This document shows positions 37,125 to 46,742 of a stretch of 64,000 bases of DNA, one piece after another. The stretch is taken from the NCBI GenBank assembly GCA_965249785.1, contig CBDFMU010000012.1, positions 372,001-436,000 on the forward strand, given 5' to 3'. A program made the translations under genes and the position numbers. Each line of letters opens with the position of its first letter. Within the stretch, counting starts at the first letter, position 1. This DNA comes from M3007 sp965249785 (lineage in GTDB: Bacteria > Bacteroidota > Bacteroidia > Chitinophagales > Saprospiraceae). The notes beneath the pieces are model-generated. The model saw only the letters and a list, made by a program, of their open reading frames with translations, was not told the origin of the DNA and did no database searches.

Positions 37125-38201
37125 ATGTCTGACGAAAAAGAAAAAGAAAGTAAACTCAAAACCTTACAGGCCACTATTGATCGCCTCGACAAAACCTACG
37201 GGAAAGGCACCATCATGCGCTTGGGAGATAGGCAGGCCATTGAAGTAGAGGTGATCCCTACTGGTTCCCTGGGCCTTGACATCGCTTTGGGTTGCTACGG
37301 CTTGCCCAAGGGCCGGATCATCGAAATTTATGGCCCGGAATCATCGGGTAAAACTACGCTGGCTATCCATGCCGTGGCGGAGTGCCAAAAGCGGGGAGGT
37401 ATTGCTGCCTTTGTAGATGCCGAACACGCTTTCGACCGCTTCTACGCCGAAGCACTGGGCGTGGATGTAAATAACTTGCTCATTAGCCAACCCGACAATG
37501 GCGAACAGGCCCTCGAAATCACCGAGAACCTTATTCGCTCCGGTGCAGTGGACATTATTGTGATTGACTCGGTGGCCGCGCTGGTACCCCGCGCGGAGAT
37601 CGAAGGGGAAATGGGTGACTCCAAGATGGGCCTGCAAGCTCGCTTGATGAGCCAAGCCATGCGTAAACTGACCGCCAATATCGGTCGCACCGGCTGCTGC
37701 TGCATTTTTATCAACCAATTGCGTGAGAAGATCGGTGTCATGTTTGGCAACCCCGAGACGACTACTGGCGGTAATGCCTTGAAGTTCTATGCGTCTGTAC
37801 GCCTCGACATTCGTAAGAGTGGTGCTGCGTTGAAAGACAAGGAAGGCAATTTAGTGGGAAATCAAGTGAAGGTGAAGGTGGTAAAAAACAAACTGGCTCC
37901 GCCCTTCCGCATTGCCCAGTTCGACATCATTTTTGGAGAGGGTATCTCTAAGGTCGGCGAAATTGTTGACCTCGGTGCGGAATACGATATTATCCAAAAA
38001 AGTGGTGCCTGGTATGCTTACAACGGTGCAAAGATTGCGCAGGGTCGCGATGCTGCCAAGCAGTTTTTGAAAGATAACCCGGAAGTGGCGCATGAAATTG
38101 AAGGAAAAGTGAAGGAGAAACTAGCTGCTGGAGGAAGTGCCGCGAAGCAGGCTGCTGCTTTGGCCATAGCCGGTGGCGACGACGGGGAAGAGGATTTCTA
38201 A
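37125..38201 (+). CDS. recA: Recombinase RecA
   Basis: The start is set at MSDEKEKESKLK. The longer frame adds 29 unrelated residues that cover the promoter. 358 residues: Walker A GPESSGKT (~70-77), Walker B VDIIVIDSVAALVPRAEIEG (~140), loop L2 region (NQLREKIGVMFGNPETTTGGNALKFYASVRLDIRK) and an acidic C-terminus (DDGEEDF). It forms filaments on single-stranded DNA and drives strand exchange and SOS induction. Normal length and motifs. Confidence 0.98.
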   Translation: MSDEKEKESKLKTLQATIDRLDKTYGKGTIMRLGDRQAIEVEVIPTGSLGLDIALGCYGLPKGRIIEIYGPESSGKTTLAIHAVAECQKRGGIAAFVDAEHAFDRFYAEALGVDVNNLLISQPDNGEQALEITENLIRSGAVDIIVIDSVAALVPRAEIEGEMGDSKMGLQARLMSQAMRKLTANIGRTGCCCIFINQLREKIGVMFGNPETTTGGNALKFYASVRLDIRKSGAALKDKEGNLVGNQVKVKVVKNKLAPPFRIAQFDIIFGEGISKVGEIVDLGAEYDIIQKSGAWYAYNGAKIAQGRDAAKQFLKDNPEVAHEIEGKVKEKLAAGGSAAKQAAALAIAGGDDGEEDF

Positions 38202-38221
38202 AAGTTAATATTGCAAATATG

Positions 38222-38253
38222 ATAAGCCATCCCGGAACTTCGGGATGGCTTAT
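38222..38253 (+). terminator. Intrinsic terminator of recA
   Basis: The perfect 13-bp stem ataagccatcccg / cgggatggcttat with a 6-nt loop is followed by TTTTTT, 20 bp past the stop. Confidence 0.92.
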
Positions 38254-38588
38254 TTTTTTATACATTATGTGAATCATCGGTTCAAAGCAATATTGATTTT
38301 CAGGCGATTATGCACGAAACCTATAATGTTTATAAAGCCTGACAGGTCTAAGTGGTTAATAATCGGGGTTTCTTATTTCGGAACCCGTTAGTTGCCTCCA
38401 TTAGAAAAGCCGACTTTTTTGTTTAAACACCCTGCCCAATTTCTGCCTGCATTTCCACTATCTTCGCCGTTCTTTTTTGAAAATACAAGATAATCAAAGG
38501 TGTTATACAATTAAATAAGCGTTTGGTTATCAACCCTTTAAATTAAATAGGCCACACTTTTTTAAACAATATTAATCGCTACTAAGCC
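38254..38588. other. Intergenic stretch between recA and aspS with a short dispersed repeat
   Basis: The only recognised item is cctgacaggtctaagtg (38338-38354), the exact inverse of 584-600 at the edge of the rve-type IS. No gene or clear TAnnTTTG promoter for aspS is identified. Confidence 0.5.
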
Positions 38589-40346
38589 ATGTATCGTACC
38601 CACTCCTGCGGCGAACTGCGTCTTTCGGATGCCCAAACTACAGTCACCTTGGCTGGTTGGGTTGCTATTGGTCGCGACTTGGGCGGCCTTACTTTTATAG
38701 ATTTACGCGACCGCTACGGCATCACCCAGCTCGTCTTCGATATGGACGATAATGCTGAATTATGCGAACGCGCTCGCCGCTTGGGTCGCGAATATGTTAT
38801 TCAGGCTACAGGTTTAGTCCGCGAACGGACCAGTAAAAATGCCAATCGCGAGACGGGCGATGTGGAAATTCGCGTCACCGAATTTAGTGTACTCAACGCG
38901 GCAAAAACGCCTCCTTTCACCATTCAGGACGATACCGACGGCGGCGATGACCTGCGCATGAAATACCGTTACCTCGATTTACGTCGTAATGCCGTACAAC
39001 GTAACCTGATTTTCCGCTCCAATCTGGCTATCGAGACACGAAAATATCTGGCAAATCAAGGGTTTATTGAAGTGGAAACGCCCAATTTGATTAAAAGTAC
39101 GCCCGAAGGTGCCCGCGATTTCGTGGTACCCAGTCGGATGAATAATGGTCAGTTTTACGCGTTGCCGCAAAGCCCGCAAACCTTCAAGCAAATCCTGATG
39201 GTGGCTGGTTTTGACAAATACTTTCAGATTGTCAAGTGCTTCCGCGACGAAGACCTGCGTGCCGATCGGCAGCCGGAATTCACGCAGATTGATTGCGAAA
39301 TGTCGTTCGTGCATCAAGAGGATATTCTGAACACTTTTGAGGGTTTGACCAAAAACCTGTTCAAAGCGACGTTGGGCATCGAACTCACCGCTTTCCCGCG
39401 TATGACTTACGACGAGGCGATGGAGCGTTTTGGTAGCGACAAACCCGATCTACGCTTTGGTATGGAGTTCGTCGAACTAACTGAGGTGGCCCAAGGCAAA
39501 GGCTTTCCAGTCTTCGATAGCGCAGAAGCCGTAGTGGCTATCTGTGCGCCGGGTTGTGCGAATTATACTCGCAAACAACTGGATGAACTGACTGAATGGC
39601 TCAAACGTCCGCAGATTGGCGCGAAGGGTTTGATCTACGTCCGCTACGATACTGACGGTTCCATGAAATCGTCGGTGGATAAATTTTACAGCCCTGATGA
39701 TCTGAAAATTTGGTTGGACCGCTGCGGCGCACAACTCGGCGATATGGTGTTTTTGCTGTCCGGCGAAGCTGAAAAAACCCGCAAGCAACTTTCCGAATTG
39801 CGCCTCGAAATGGGTACACGACTGGGCCTGCGCCGTCCCGATGATTTCAAACCACTATGGGTATTAGATTTTCCACTGCTGGAATGGGATGAAAACGCCG
39901 AACGTTTTTTCGCTATGCACCACCCTTTCACCAGCCCGAAACCAGCGGATATTTCCAAAATGGATTCTGATGATCGGATGGTATTGAACAGTATCCGCGC
40001 CGATGCTTATGACCTGGTAATAAATGGCGTAGAGATCGGTGGCGGCTCCATTCGGATTCACGACCGCGATTTACAGAGCCGTAATTTCAAACTGCTGGGC
40101 TTCACCGCCGAAGAAGCGGAGGCACAATTTGGTTTCTTATTGGGCGCTTTTGAATATGGCGCGCCGCCGCACGGAGGCATCGCTTTCGGCTTCGACCGCC
40201 TGAATGCGGTGATGAACGGTGCCAACTCTATCCGCGATTTTATCGCTTTCCCGAAAAACAATCAGGGCCGCGATATGATGATTGATGCGCCGAGTAGTAT
40301 TAAATTGGAACAGTTAAAGGAGTTGGGAATTGAAGTGAAATTGTGA
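38589..40346 (+). CDS. aspS: Aspartate--tRNA ligase
   Basis: 585 residues, class II synthetase. N-terminal OB-fold anticodon-binding domain (~1-105; MYRTHSCGELRLSDA, GLTFIDLRDRYGITQLVFD). Motif 1 region near FIEVETPNLIKSTPEGARDF, motif 2 with FRDEDLRADRQPEFTQIDCEMSF, a bacterial GAD-type insertion (~290-400) and motif 3 GIAFGFDRLNAVM (~535). It charges tRNA-Asp. The length and domain order are normal for bacteria. Confidence 0.98.
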   Translation: MYRTHSCGELRLSDAQTTVTLAGWVAIGRDLGGLTFIDLRDRYGITQLVFDMDDNAELCERARRLGREYVIQATGLVRERTSKNANRETGDVEIRVTEFSVLNAAKTPPFTIQDDTDGGDDLRMKYRYLDLRRNAVQRNLIFRSNLAIETRKYLANQGFIEVETPNLIKSTPEGARDFVVPSRMNNGQFYALPQSPQTFKQILMVAGFDKYFQIVKCFRDEDLRADRQPEFTQIDCEMSFVHQEDILNTFEGLTKNLFKATLGIELTAFPRMTYDEAMERFGSDKPDLRFGMEFVELTEVAQGKGFPVFDSAEAVVAICAPGCANYTRKQLDELTEWLKRPQIGAKGLIYVRYDTDGSMKSSVDKFYSPDDLKIWLDRCGAQLGDMVFLLSGEAEKTRKQLSELRLEMGTRLGLRRPDDFKPLWVLDFPLLEWDENAERFFAMHHPFTSPKPADISKMDSDDRMVLNSIRADAYDLVINGVEIGGGSIRIHDRDLQSRNFKLLGFTAEEAEAQFGFLLGAFEYGAPPHGGIAFGFDRLNAVMNGANSIRDFIAFPKNNQGRDMMIDAPSSIKLEQLKELGIEVKL

Positions 40347-40358
40347 TTTACTTTGTTT

Positions 40359-40400
40359 TACAACGGGAGTCATTCACAATTGTGAATGACTCCCGTTGTA
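40359..40400. terminator. Perfect 42-nt palindrome after aspS (bidirectional terminator candidate)
   Basis: The arms 40359-40379 and 40380-40400 are perfectly complementary, with core cacaattgtg and no loop. It is followed by aacaattt on the plus strand rather than a strong U-run. It lies between convergent aspS and the gene at 40470, so it may end both transcripts. Confidence 0.6.
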
Positions 40401-40469
40401 ACAATTTGGCCAAATAATTATTTCGCTAAGTGCGTGAGCAGGTTTTTACTGCAAGTTGAAAGTTAGATT

Positions 40470-41123
40470 TCAATCTTTTGCCAAGACAATCTTGCCGATG
40501 GATTGTGCCCAACCTGCATTTTCAAAATACAAAAAGTAAATACCTGCGGCATACTCGGCTAATTCAACGCGGGTAGCCACGGTTGTTACCCCAATTCGGG
40601 TGACTTCACTACCATTAGCAGAAAATACAAGAATACTCCCTGCAGCTTCCTGAGTTTGAACAATTACCGCATCTCTTGTGGGATTAGGGGCGTATTCCCA
40701 AGGACGGGCTTTAAGCGAAATAGTAATGGCTAGATATTTTTGCGTTTCCCAATAATCACTTGTAGTAAGACCAGGGGACCACACCTGCCTAGTCGCAGTT
40801 ATTACGCATTCAGGCAACTCGATAAAGTCCATTACGATGGTATTTTTCAACTCCAATTCGATCTCAGCCAGGGTATATTCACAGGGTGCCGCTCCTGCAT
40901 AATAAAAAAGTACAATATCCTGGGACGCGACGTTTATTTTGAAACAGCCGTTTTTATCGCTGAACCCAGCAAACGTTTTGTCTTTTAAGGCGATAGAGAC
41001 ACCTGCTAATGGCTCGCCATACTCATCAACAATTTTTCCCGTTAAAACACTGGAAGAAGTGGCTTGGCTGATGGCCTGATAGGCGAAAAGGACTAAGGCA
41101 AAGAATAATGTAAATTTTTTCAT
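40470..41123 (-). CDS. Secreted protein with carboxypeptidase-regulatory-like domain and T9SS-type C-terminus
   Basis: 217 residues with a signal peptide (1-20, YQAISQ). A CarboxypepD_reg-like beta-sandwich (~27-90) contains LTGKIVDEYGEPLAGVSIALKDK and FSDKNGCFKINVASQD. The middle region has two Cys and an acidic stretch. The C-terminal ~75 residues resemble a T9SS sorting domain (APNPTRDAVIVQTQ, ELAEYAAGIYFLYF). The small size and lack of a partner suggest a surface or cell-envelope protein. The function is unknown. Confidence 0.75.
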   Translation of the reverse strand: MKKFTLFFALVLFAYQAISQATSSSVLTGKIVDEYGEPLAGVSIALKDKTFAGFSDKNGCFKINVASQDIVLFYYAGAAPCEYTLAEIELELKNTIVMDFIELPECVITATRQVWSPGLTTSDYWETQKYLAITISLKARPWEYAPNPTRDAVIVQTQEAAGSILVFSANGSEVTRIGVTTVATRVELAEYAAGIYFLYFENAGWAQSIGKIVLAKD

Positions 41124-41243
41124 GTCGTTTAAGTTTAGTTTGAAGTAAACTTAAGGCCATGCCTTTTACGACAGACGACGAATATGTGGGCAGTACTCCT
41201 GGGTAGGTGAACACAGCCTGTGATTGATCAAGTGTTAAAAATT

Positions 41244-42935
41244 TTATCCTCCAATCTTTTCCCGTACCACTACCATTATCTCCCCTTCCAACCGATCTGC
41301 CTCAGCGGCCATCTCATTTCCTTCGGCAATAACGCTCTGCGCATATTCCTTATCGTCCAGCCCCGAAGCGTTAATCTTTACATTCAATAAAGCCCCATGT
41401 ACGGCGGCGCGCGCGCAAAGTGCACCCACACCCGCGTCGGTTACGCTGTTGGGATTTCCCTGTTCAGCCATTTGTCGAATGATGAAAAATGATTCCAGGC
41501 TCCACTGCATCACTTGATAAGGCACTTCGATGGCTTGGCGGGTGGCAGCCTGCACGGCTGCTTTACGCGCCGTTTTTTCTTCTAGGCTGGTGTTGGGTAA
41601 GCCAAAAGCGGCCATAATAGCGTTGAAAGCATTAGTGTCCTCGTCCACGGCGTGGAGGAGCAGGTCTTTAAGGCGTTGACCTTGTTCGGCAGTATTGGAA
41701 AACTCCTCCCAGCGATCATCCCAGCCGCGCTTGTGACTGCTAAGATTGGCGACCATTGTGGCCAGCGAAACGCCGAGTGCCCCTACGTAAGCACTAATGG
41801 AGCCGCCCCCAGGAGCCGGACTTTCGCTGGCCGTTTCATCCGCAAACGCCTGTAAGTCCTTGCGAATCAATTGCTTTTGTTGAGTGGTGTCGCCTGCTTT
41901 CAGGTTATATTCGATAATCTTGCGTTGCGGATCAAAAGGAGCCAATTCATCCAGACCCATTGATTTGACAGCGATCTTGATGATTTCGGCTTCACTCACA
42001 CCCACACTACGCTGTTGCTTTCGCAGAAAATATTTCCCCGCCTCCAACATGACCGCCAGCGGCACCAAGCCGACCAGTTCCGAGCCAGTCACGCGCATGC
42101 CACGCTGCTGGGCACTGTCGCAACATGCCTCAAACGCCTGATGCAACGAGGTACTACGCGTGTCAGTGATATTCATGGAAATCTGCGCCACGCCGTACTC
42201 TTCAATATACCAGCCAATGGCTTTCACGCCTTTGAGCAGACCTGATTGACGGAGTGGTTCGCCTTGTTCATCTTTGAGTGGCTTACCCGTTTTTGGATCA
42301 TTCAGCACTCGGCCTGCTTCCCGAATATCGAAAGCCACCGCATTGGCGCGACGTACGGAAGTCGTATTTAAGTTGACATTATAAGCAATCAGGAAATCGC
42401 GAGCACCGATCACTGTGGCTCCTCGTTGCACATCAAAACGCGCCGGACCAAAGTCAGGTTGCCAATCGGAATTGGAAAGTTTTTCTGCCAAGCCCTCGTA
42501 CTCTCCGGCACGGATGGTCGCCAGGTTTCGGCGTTCCGGGCGAGTAGCGGCTGCTTCGTACAAGAAGATGGGCAAATCCAATTCGCGGCCCACCCGTTCT
42601 CCCAGCCGCCGCGCCCACTCTGCCGTTTCTTCCATCGAAATATTGGCAATTGGAATGAGCGGACACACGTCGGTCGCGCCCATGCGTGGATGCTCGCCCG
42701 TGTGTTGGCGCATATCGATGACCTCACCGGCTTTTTTGATGGCCAGAAAAGCGGCTTCTACGACTGCTTCTGGCGCACCCACGAAAGTGACTACGGTGCG
42801 ATTGGTCGCCTTGCCGGGATCAACATCCAGCAATTTGACGCCTTCGACGCTCTCAATAACATCAGTGATTTGACGAATGACGGCGGGATCGCGGCCCTCG
42901 GAGAAGTTGGGGACGCATTCGATGAGTTGGCTCAT
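41244..42935 (-). CDS. ftcD: Glutamate formimidoyltransferase / formimidoyltetrahydrofolate cyclodeaminase
   Basis: 563 residues, a fusion of the formiminotransferase N-subdomain and C-subdomain (~1-325; MSQLIECVPNFSEGRD, ATNRTVVTFVGAP, HTGEHPRMGATDVCPLIP, YNVNLNTTSVRRANAVAFDIREAGR) and the cyclodeaminase domain (~355-563; FADETASESPAPGGGSISAYVGALGVSLATMV). It transfers the formimino group of formiminoglutamate to tetrahydrofolate and releases ammonia, the last step of histidine breakdown. Other hut genes are not in the window. Bacterial fusions of this layout are common in Bacteroidota. Confidence 0.94.
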   Translation of the reverse strand: MSQLIECVPNFSEGRDPAVIRQITDVIESVEGVKLLDVDPGKATNRTVVTFVGAPEAVVEAAFLAIKKAGEVIDMRQHTGEHPRMGATDVCPLIPIANISMEETAEWARRLGERVGRELDLPIFLYEAAATRPERRNLATIRAGEYEGLAEKLSNSDWQPDFGPARFDVQRGATVIGARDFLIAYNVNLNTTSVRRANAVAFDIREAGRVLNDPKTGKPLKDEQGEPLRQSGLLKGVKAIGWYIEEYGVAQISMNITDTRSTSLHQAFEACCDSAQQRGMRVTGSELVGLVPLAVMLEAGKYFLRKQQRSVGVSEAEIIKIAVKSMGLDELAPFDPQRKIIEYNLKAGDTTQQKQLIRKDLQAFADETASESPAPGGGSISAYVGALGVSLATMVANLSSHKRGWDDRWEEFSNTAEQGQRLKDLLLHAVDEDTNAFNAIMAAFGLPNTSLEEKTARKAAVQAATRQAIEVPYQVMQWSLESFFIIRQMAEQGNPNSVTDAGVGALCARAAVHGALLNVKINASGLDDKEYAQSVIAEGNEMAAEADRLEGEIMVVVREKIGG

Positions 42936-42988
42936 GCCAGGTGGTTACTGGTTATTAGTAAATTGGTACTGGTAGTTTGGGATTAACC

Positions 42989-43804
42989 TTAAAAATCCCC
43001 CACGTTCACGCCACTGAAATACCCCATTTTCCAGAGGATCAAAATGATTACTCCAATGGCAATTCGGTAGTAGCCAAATACTTTGAAACCGTGCTTGGTC
43101 AGGAATCCAATGAAAGCGCGAATGGCCAAAAAGGCAACGAGAAAAGCGACCAAATTACCGACTCCCAATAGCATTAATTCGTGCTGCGAAAAGGAGCCAC
43201 CTTCGTCTTTCATATAGTCCCACAGTGATTTGCAAGTAGCTGCAAACATGGTCGGTACAGCCAGAAAAAAAGAAAATTCGGCGGCAGTAGTAGGAGACAA
43301 ACCCTGAGTAAGACCGCCAATGATCGTGGCTGCCGACCGACTCACCCCCGGTACCATTGAGATGACCTGGAAAAAACCAATTTTGAGGGCTTGCAGCAAA
43401 GTGATCTGGTCTACTGAAGTCTCCACCAAACTGCGCCGTTTGAAATAACCATCCAAAAACAGGAAAAGCACCCCTCCGACAATCAGGGCGATAGCCACTA
43501 CCACGATATCTTCCAACAGATGGTCAATTTGCTTTTTCAGGAGCAATCCAAACACCGCAGCTGGAAGAAAGGCAATGAAGAGTTTGATATAAAAATCAAA
43601 ATTTTGCAGAAAACGCCGCCAGTAAAGCACCAGCACTGATAAAATAGCCCCGAATTGGATGGCAACGGTGAAAACTTTGACGAACGGCTCCGTGGCAATA
43701 CCCATCACTGTGGAACCGATAATCATGTGTCCAGTTGAAGAAACCGGCAAGAACTCCGTCAAGCCTTCAATGATGGCCAGGATGATGGCTTGCAAAAAAC
43801 TCAT
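42989..43804 (-). CDS. uppP: Undecaprenyl-diphosphatase (UppP/BacA)
   Basis: A 271-residue membrane protein that dephosphorylates undecaprenyl diphosphate for cell-wall lipid recycling. The two family motifs are present: EGLTEFLPVSSTGHMII (~14-30) and PGVSRSAATIIGGL (~150-163), with about eight membrane segments. The start overlaps the stop of the DUF3098 gene by 4 bp (ATGA), so translation is coupled. The order ftsX, DUF3098, uppP is a conserved Bacteroidota cluster linking division and wall synthesis. Confidence 0.95.
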   Translation of the reverse strand: MSFLQAIILAIIEGLTEFLPVSSTGHMIIGSTVMGIATEPFVKVFTVAIQFGAILSVLVLYWRRFLQNFDFYIKLFIAFLPAAVFGLLLKKQIDHLLEDIVVVAIALIVGGVLFLFLDGYFKRRSLVETSVDQITLLQALKIGFFQVISMVPGVSRSAATIIGGLTQGLSPTTAAEFSFFLAVPTMFAATCKSLWDYMKDEGGSFSQHELMLLGVGNLVAFLVAFLAIRAFIGFLTKHGFKVFGYYRIAIGVIILILWKMGYFSGVNVGDF

Positions 43805-44211
43805 ATCACTGGTACGTTATCGTCACCCGTAAGCACCACTACGCGGCTATCTTTTTTGAAAATGCCGACAATGACGACTACGAAACCCGCTAGCATAAGG
43901 ATAGGAGCCAGGGTAATGCGCCGAAAACTATAAATAAGTTCTGGTTCCCACTTATTCGGGTCGGGCATAGCACCTCCAGCCATAGCCATTAGTCCAATCA
44001 GAATTAGGGCCAGACCAACGCCCATATAAATAAAATTCTGACGACCGAAAATGAGGTCTTGATTGCCGAGGTTAAAATTACTTTCCCGCTTTTCCCGACG
44101 GGCGGAAGTAGAGATGGGAGCCACCTTTCTGGCGGATGTTTGCGGCGTTTGCGAGGCACGCGGTGGTTGCGGTGCACGGGGCTGGGGACGTTGTGGTTGC
44201 TGTTTTGCCAT
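43801..44211 (-). CDS. DUF3098 family membrane protein
   Basis: 136 residues. A disordered, Gln/Pro/Arg-rich N-terminus (1-45), then NLGNQDLIFGRQNFIYMGVGLALILIGLMAM (first membrane segment), the motif PDPNKWEPELIYSFRRITLAPILMLAGFVVVIVGIF (second) and a short tail. This is the Bacteroidota-specific DUF3098 family, function unknown. Its overlap with uppP and position after ftsX suggest a division or envelope role. Confidence 0.85.
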   Translation of the reverse strand: MAKQQPQRPQPRAPQPPRASQTPQTSARKVAPISTSARREKRESNFNLGNQDLIFGRQNFIYMGVGLALILIGLMAMAGGAMPDPNKWEPELIYSFRRITLAPILMLAGFVVVIVGIFKKDSRVVVLTGDDNVPVI

Positions 44212-44399
44212 TGGGCCAAATATCGTTAAATGGTGGTTTAGCCCCCTCTGGCTCCCCTTGAATGGGAAGGATACATGGAGGTGACTAAGGATTTTTGCTT
44301 TTTACTATTGCTTTTTTGTTTTGTTCTTTATCGTTTTATCAATAAAGTTGGAAATCAATTCGCTCCATTTACGCTTTCACTTATTGCCCATTTGCCTTT

Positions 44400-45254
44400 T
44401 CAATACAGGTCATCTACCCGCATTTTCAGGAATTTATTCACCACAAACCAGGTACTTAATCCAGAAATGAGTACGCCCAACAGAAGCAGTGCTATACAGA
44501 CCACGATCACATAGTCAAAATTTTCGATGTCTTCCATTTCCGGCACCAGGGTTTGAATCCACCACAGCGTACCAAGCAATCCCAAAATGGCTAATACCGC
44601 GCTCCACAAGCCATTTAGAATGCCCCGCTGGAGATAAGGCCGGCTAATAAATGACCAGGATGCACCGACTAATTCCTGATTTTTGATTAAAAATCGGTTG
44701 GCAAATAATGCAAGCCGAATCGTATTGTGAATGAGCGTAATAGCGGCAAAGATGAGCAAAAATCCGAGTGCCAAAGTGACATACCCCAGATTTTGAATAT
44801 TCTGGCTGACGTTGCCCGTGTTAGCGGCCTCGAAATAAAGTTCCTCAATGACCGTATCCTGCCTTAGGGTCTCGCGCCATTGATTCAGGCTATCGTCTTG
44901 TAAATATTCCGCCCGAACGTTGAACTGAACCACATCGCGCAGCAAATTGGGCGTGGTTTCCAGCAGGCTTTCTTTTCCCAAATCCTCCTGCATAAGCTTC
45001 ATGGCCTGGCTCCGGGGAATGAATTTTACAGTCTCCGCTTTTACAAACGGCTGTTGCTCCACCTGATGGATAATACGCGCTATTTCTTCCGGCGATGTAT
45101 TATTCTTCAATTCCAGCCAAATATCTACCTTTTCTTTGAACAGGCGTACCAAATGACGACCGTGCAAGGCCGTAATGCTGAAAAAGCCGACAATGAACAG
45201 CACCAACGCTACACTGATAATAGCGTATAGAAAAGTAGGCTTATTACGCGCCAT
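44400..45254 (-). CDS. ftsX: Cell division protein FtsX (permease-like)
   Basis: 284 residues: first membrane segment (FLYAIISVALVLFIVGFFSITALH, ~9-32), an extracytoplasmic domain (~35-165, with FVKAETVKFIPRSQAMKLMQEDLG) and three C-terminal membrane segments (~170-275) of the FtsX permease fold. With FtsE, which is not in the window, it controls wall hydrolases at the septum. It is followed by DUF3098 (188-bp gap) and uppP. Confidence 0.88.
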   Translation of the reverse strand: MARNKPTFLYAIISVALVLFIVGFFSITALHGRHLVRLFKEKVDIWLELKNNTSPEEIARIIHQVEQQPFVKAETVKFIPRSQAMKLMQEDLGKESLLETTPNLLRDVVQFNVRAEYLQDDSLNQWRETLRQDTVIEELYFEAANTGNVSQNIQNLGYVTLALGFLLIFAAITLIHNTIRLALFANRFLIKNQELVGASWSFISRPYLQRGILNGLWSAVLAILGLLGTLWWIQTLVPEMEDIENFDYVIVVCIALLLLGVLISGLSTWFVVNKFLKMRVDDLY

Positions 45255-45408
45255 GGAATAGAGATTGAATCGGGCGGGAGGGTAAAAATGAAAAAAAACT
45301 CCAAAGATGGAGCAAAGATGATTTCAATATATGCTGGGCATTTTCGTTTAACGACCCGCAAATGTAAACCTAAGCAGCACTTTTGAAGTATTTGAAAACA
45401 CGTTGATT

Positions 45409-45987
45409 ATGCGATTTGGCAGTCTTTTTCTTTTTCTGACCTGTTTTTTGTACCGACAGGACGGTAAAATCTATTTTCAGAACCCTTCTTTCGAAGATGC
45501 GCCGCGTGAATCGGCCTCTCCCGTCGGTTGGGAATCGGTGACTCCGGGAAGTACGCCCGATATTATGCCCGGCCCCTGGGGTATTAAAGTATCGCCCCAA
45601 CATGGCCGCACTTGCCTGGGTTTGGTCACGCGAACTGATGGCACTCGGGAGGATGTAGCTCAGATGCTCAATACGCCGCTGCAAAAAGAAACCTGTTATA
45701 CTTTTTCCATTTATCTCGCCCATGCACCGACTTATGTTGGCTATAACCAACCTGTGCGGATTCGGATCTGGGGGGGCGGAAGTCGGGGTGCTAAAGAAAC
45801 CTTGCTGTACAGCTCGCCGCTCATTGACCATGCCGCCTGGAAAAAGTATAAGGTGGAATTTATGACTACTGGCGAAGTGCGTTACATCACTTTCGAGGCT
45901 TATTTTGCGCCGGGGGTACTCTTTTTTTATAAAGGCAATATTCTGCTGGATAATTGTTCACCTATCGAGCGTTGTGATCGAGTTTAG
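45409..45987 (+). CDS. Secreted jelly-roll-like protein, function unknown
   Basis: The start is set at ATG 45409; a TTG two codons earlier is possible. 192 residues with a short signal peptide (RFGSLFLFLTCFLY). The body (IYFQNPSFEDAPR, PVGWESVTPG, CLGLVTRTDGTREDVAQ, LQKETCYTFSIYLAHA, VRIRIWGGGS, FEAYFAP, NGILLDNCSPI-like end) is a type of carbohydrate-binding-module-like jelly roll seen at the start of many longer Bacteroidota surface proteins. Here it stands alone with no OmpA or sorting domain. It could be a truncated or single-domain form. Confidence 0.65.
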   Translation: MRFGSLFLFLTCFLYRQDGKIYFQNPSFEDAPRESASPVGWESVTPGSTPDIMPGPWGIKVSPQHGRTCLGLVTRTDGTREDVAQMLNTPLQKETCYTFSIYLAHAPTYVGYNQPVRIRIWGGGSRGAKETLLYSSPLIDHAAWKKYKVEFMTTGEVRYITFEAYFAPGVLFFYKGNILLDNCSPIERCDRV

Positions 45988-46058
45988 TGGAATATATTTC
46001 GTATTTTCGTTATAACCTATTAGTATTTAAGGTTTTATGAAAAAATTGCTTTTGCTGT

Positions 46059-46742
46059 TCAGCGCATAATTTCCATCCAAATACGCACGTCCTGCAAAGG
46101 GCGCTCTTGAGCATCCCGGGGAAGCGCAGCGATTTTGTCTACCACTTCCATACCGCTCGTTACTTCGCCAAATACGGTACATTTCTCCTGCAACTGGGGG
46201 GCTCCGCCTTTCAACAGATATAATTGTCGCTCTTTCGGGGTGAAATGACGCTGTAATTTCTTCTCCCAAGCATCCAGCGAAGCGTCCGTCTGTGAGCGAC
46301 CCTGCACAATAAAAAATTGTGATCCATGCGAGCGTTCATCGACAGGATTACTTCCTGGTGCCCGCATTGCTGCAAGTGTGCCACGCAGGGGCAAAAGGCC
46401 AGTTTCGGCAGCTATTGAATAACCAGGATCGCCGTTTCCAAGGTGCATTCCCGGTGTAGCGACTCGCGAATCGGGATCACCTGTTTGAATGAGCAAATCT
46501 TGTACTACACGGTGGATGAGCAGGCTATCGTAAAATTTTTCTCGCACTAGTTTTTCAAAATTGGCAGCCTGCCGTGGCGTTTCCTGCGAAACTGTTAATT
46601 GAATATCTCCCTGATCGGTGTGTAAAATTATTCTTGTGGCTGATGTATGGCAATCAACAAATAGCCAACAAAACCACAGCCCTATAAAGCCCAATGGCCA
46701 TCTACCGACGTAGTACTTATTGATCTGTCGGCACTTGTACAT
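46059..46742 (-). CDS. Peptidyl-prolyl cis-trans isomerase, cyclophilin type
   Basis: 227 residues from the Met of MYKCRQINK; a Met 14 codons earlier would extend it into the upstream gene. An N-terminal hydrophobic segment (WPLGFIGLWFCWLFVDC) with a Cys could be a lipoprotein signal or a membrane anchor. The cyclophilin domain (~48-227) has IILHTDQGDIQLTV, FYDSLLIHRVVQDLLIQTGDP, GTLAAMRAP, HGSQFFIVQG and CTVFGEVTSGMEVVDKI. A ~30-residue insertion with KKLQRHFTPKERQLYLLKGG is typical of Bacteroidota forms. It folds proteins in the periplasm. Confidence 0.88.
   Translation of the reverse strand: MYKCRQINKYYVGRWPLGFIGLWFCWLFVDCHTSATRIILHTDQGDIQLTVSQETPRQAANFEKLVREKFYDSLLIHRVVQDLLIQTGDPDSRVATPGMHLGNGDPGYSIAAETGLLPLRGTLAAMRAPGSNPVDERSHGSQFFIVQGRSQTDASLDAWEKKLQRHFTPKERQLYLLKGGAPQLQEKCTVFGEVTSGMEVVDKIAALPRDAQERPLQDVRIWMEIMR

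Noticed and set aside
46037..46069. 10-codon frame MKKLLLLFSA resembling the start of a secreted protein
   Set aside because: It stops at once and runs into the cyclophilin 3' end. At most it is a trace of a lost gene.
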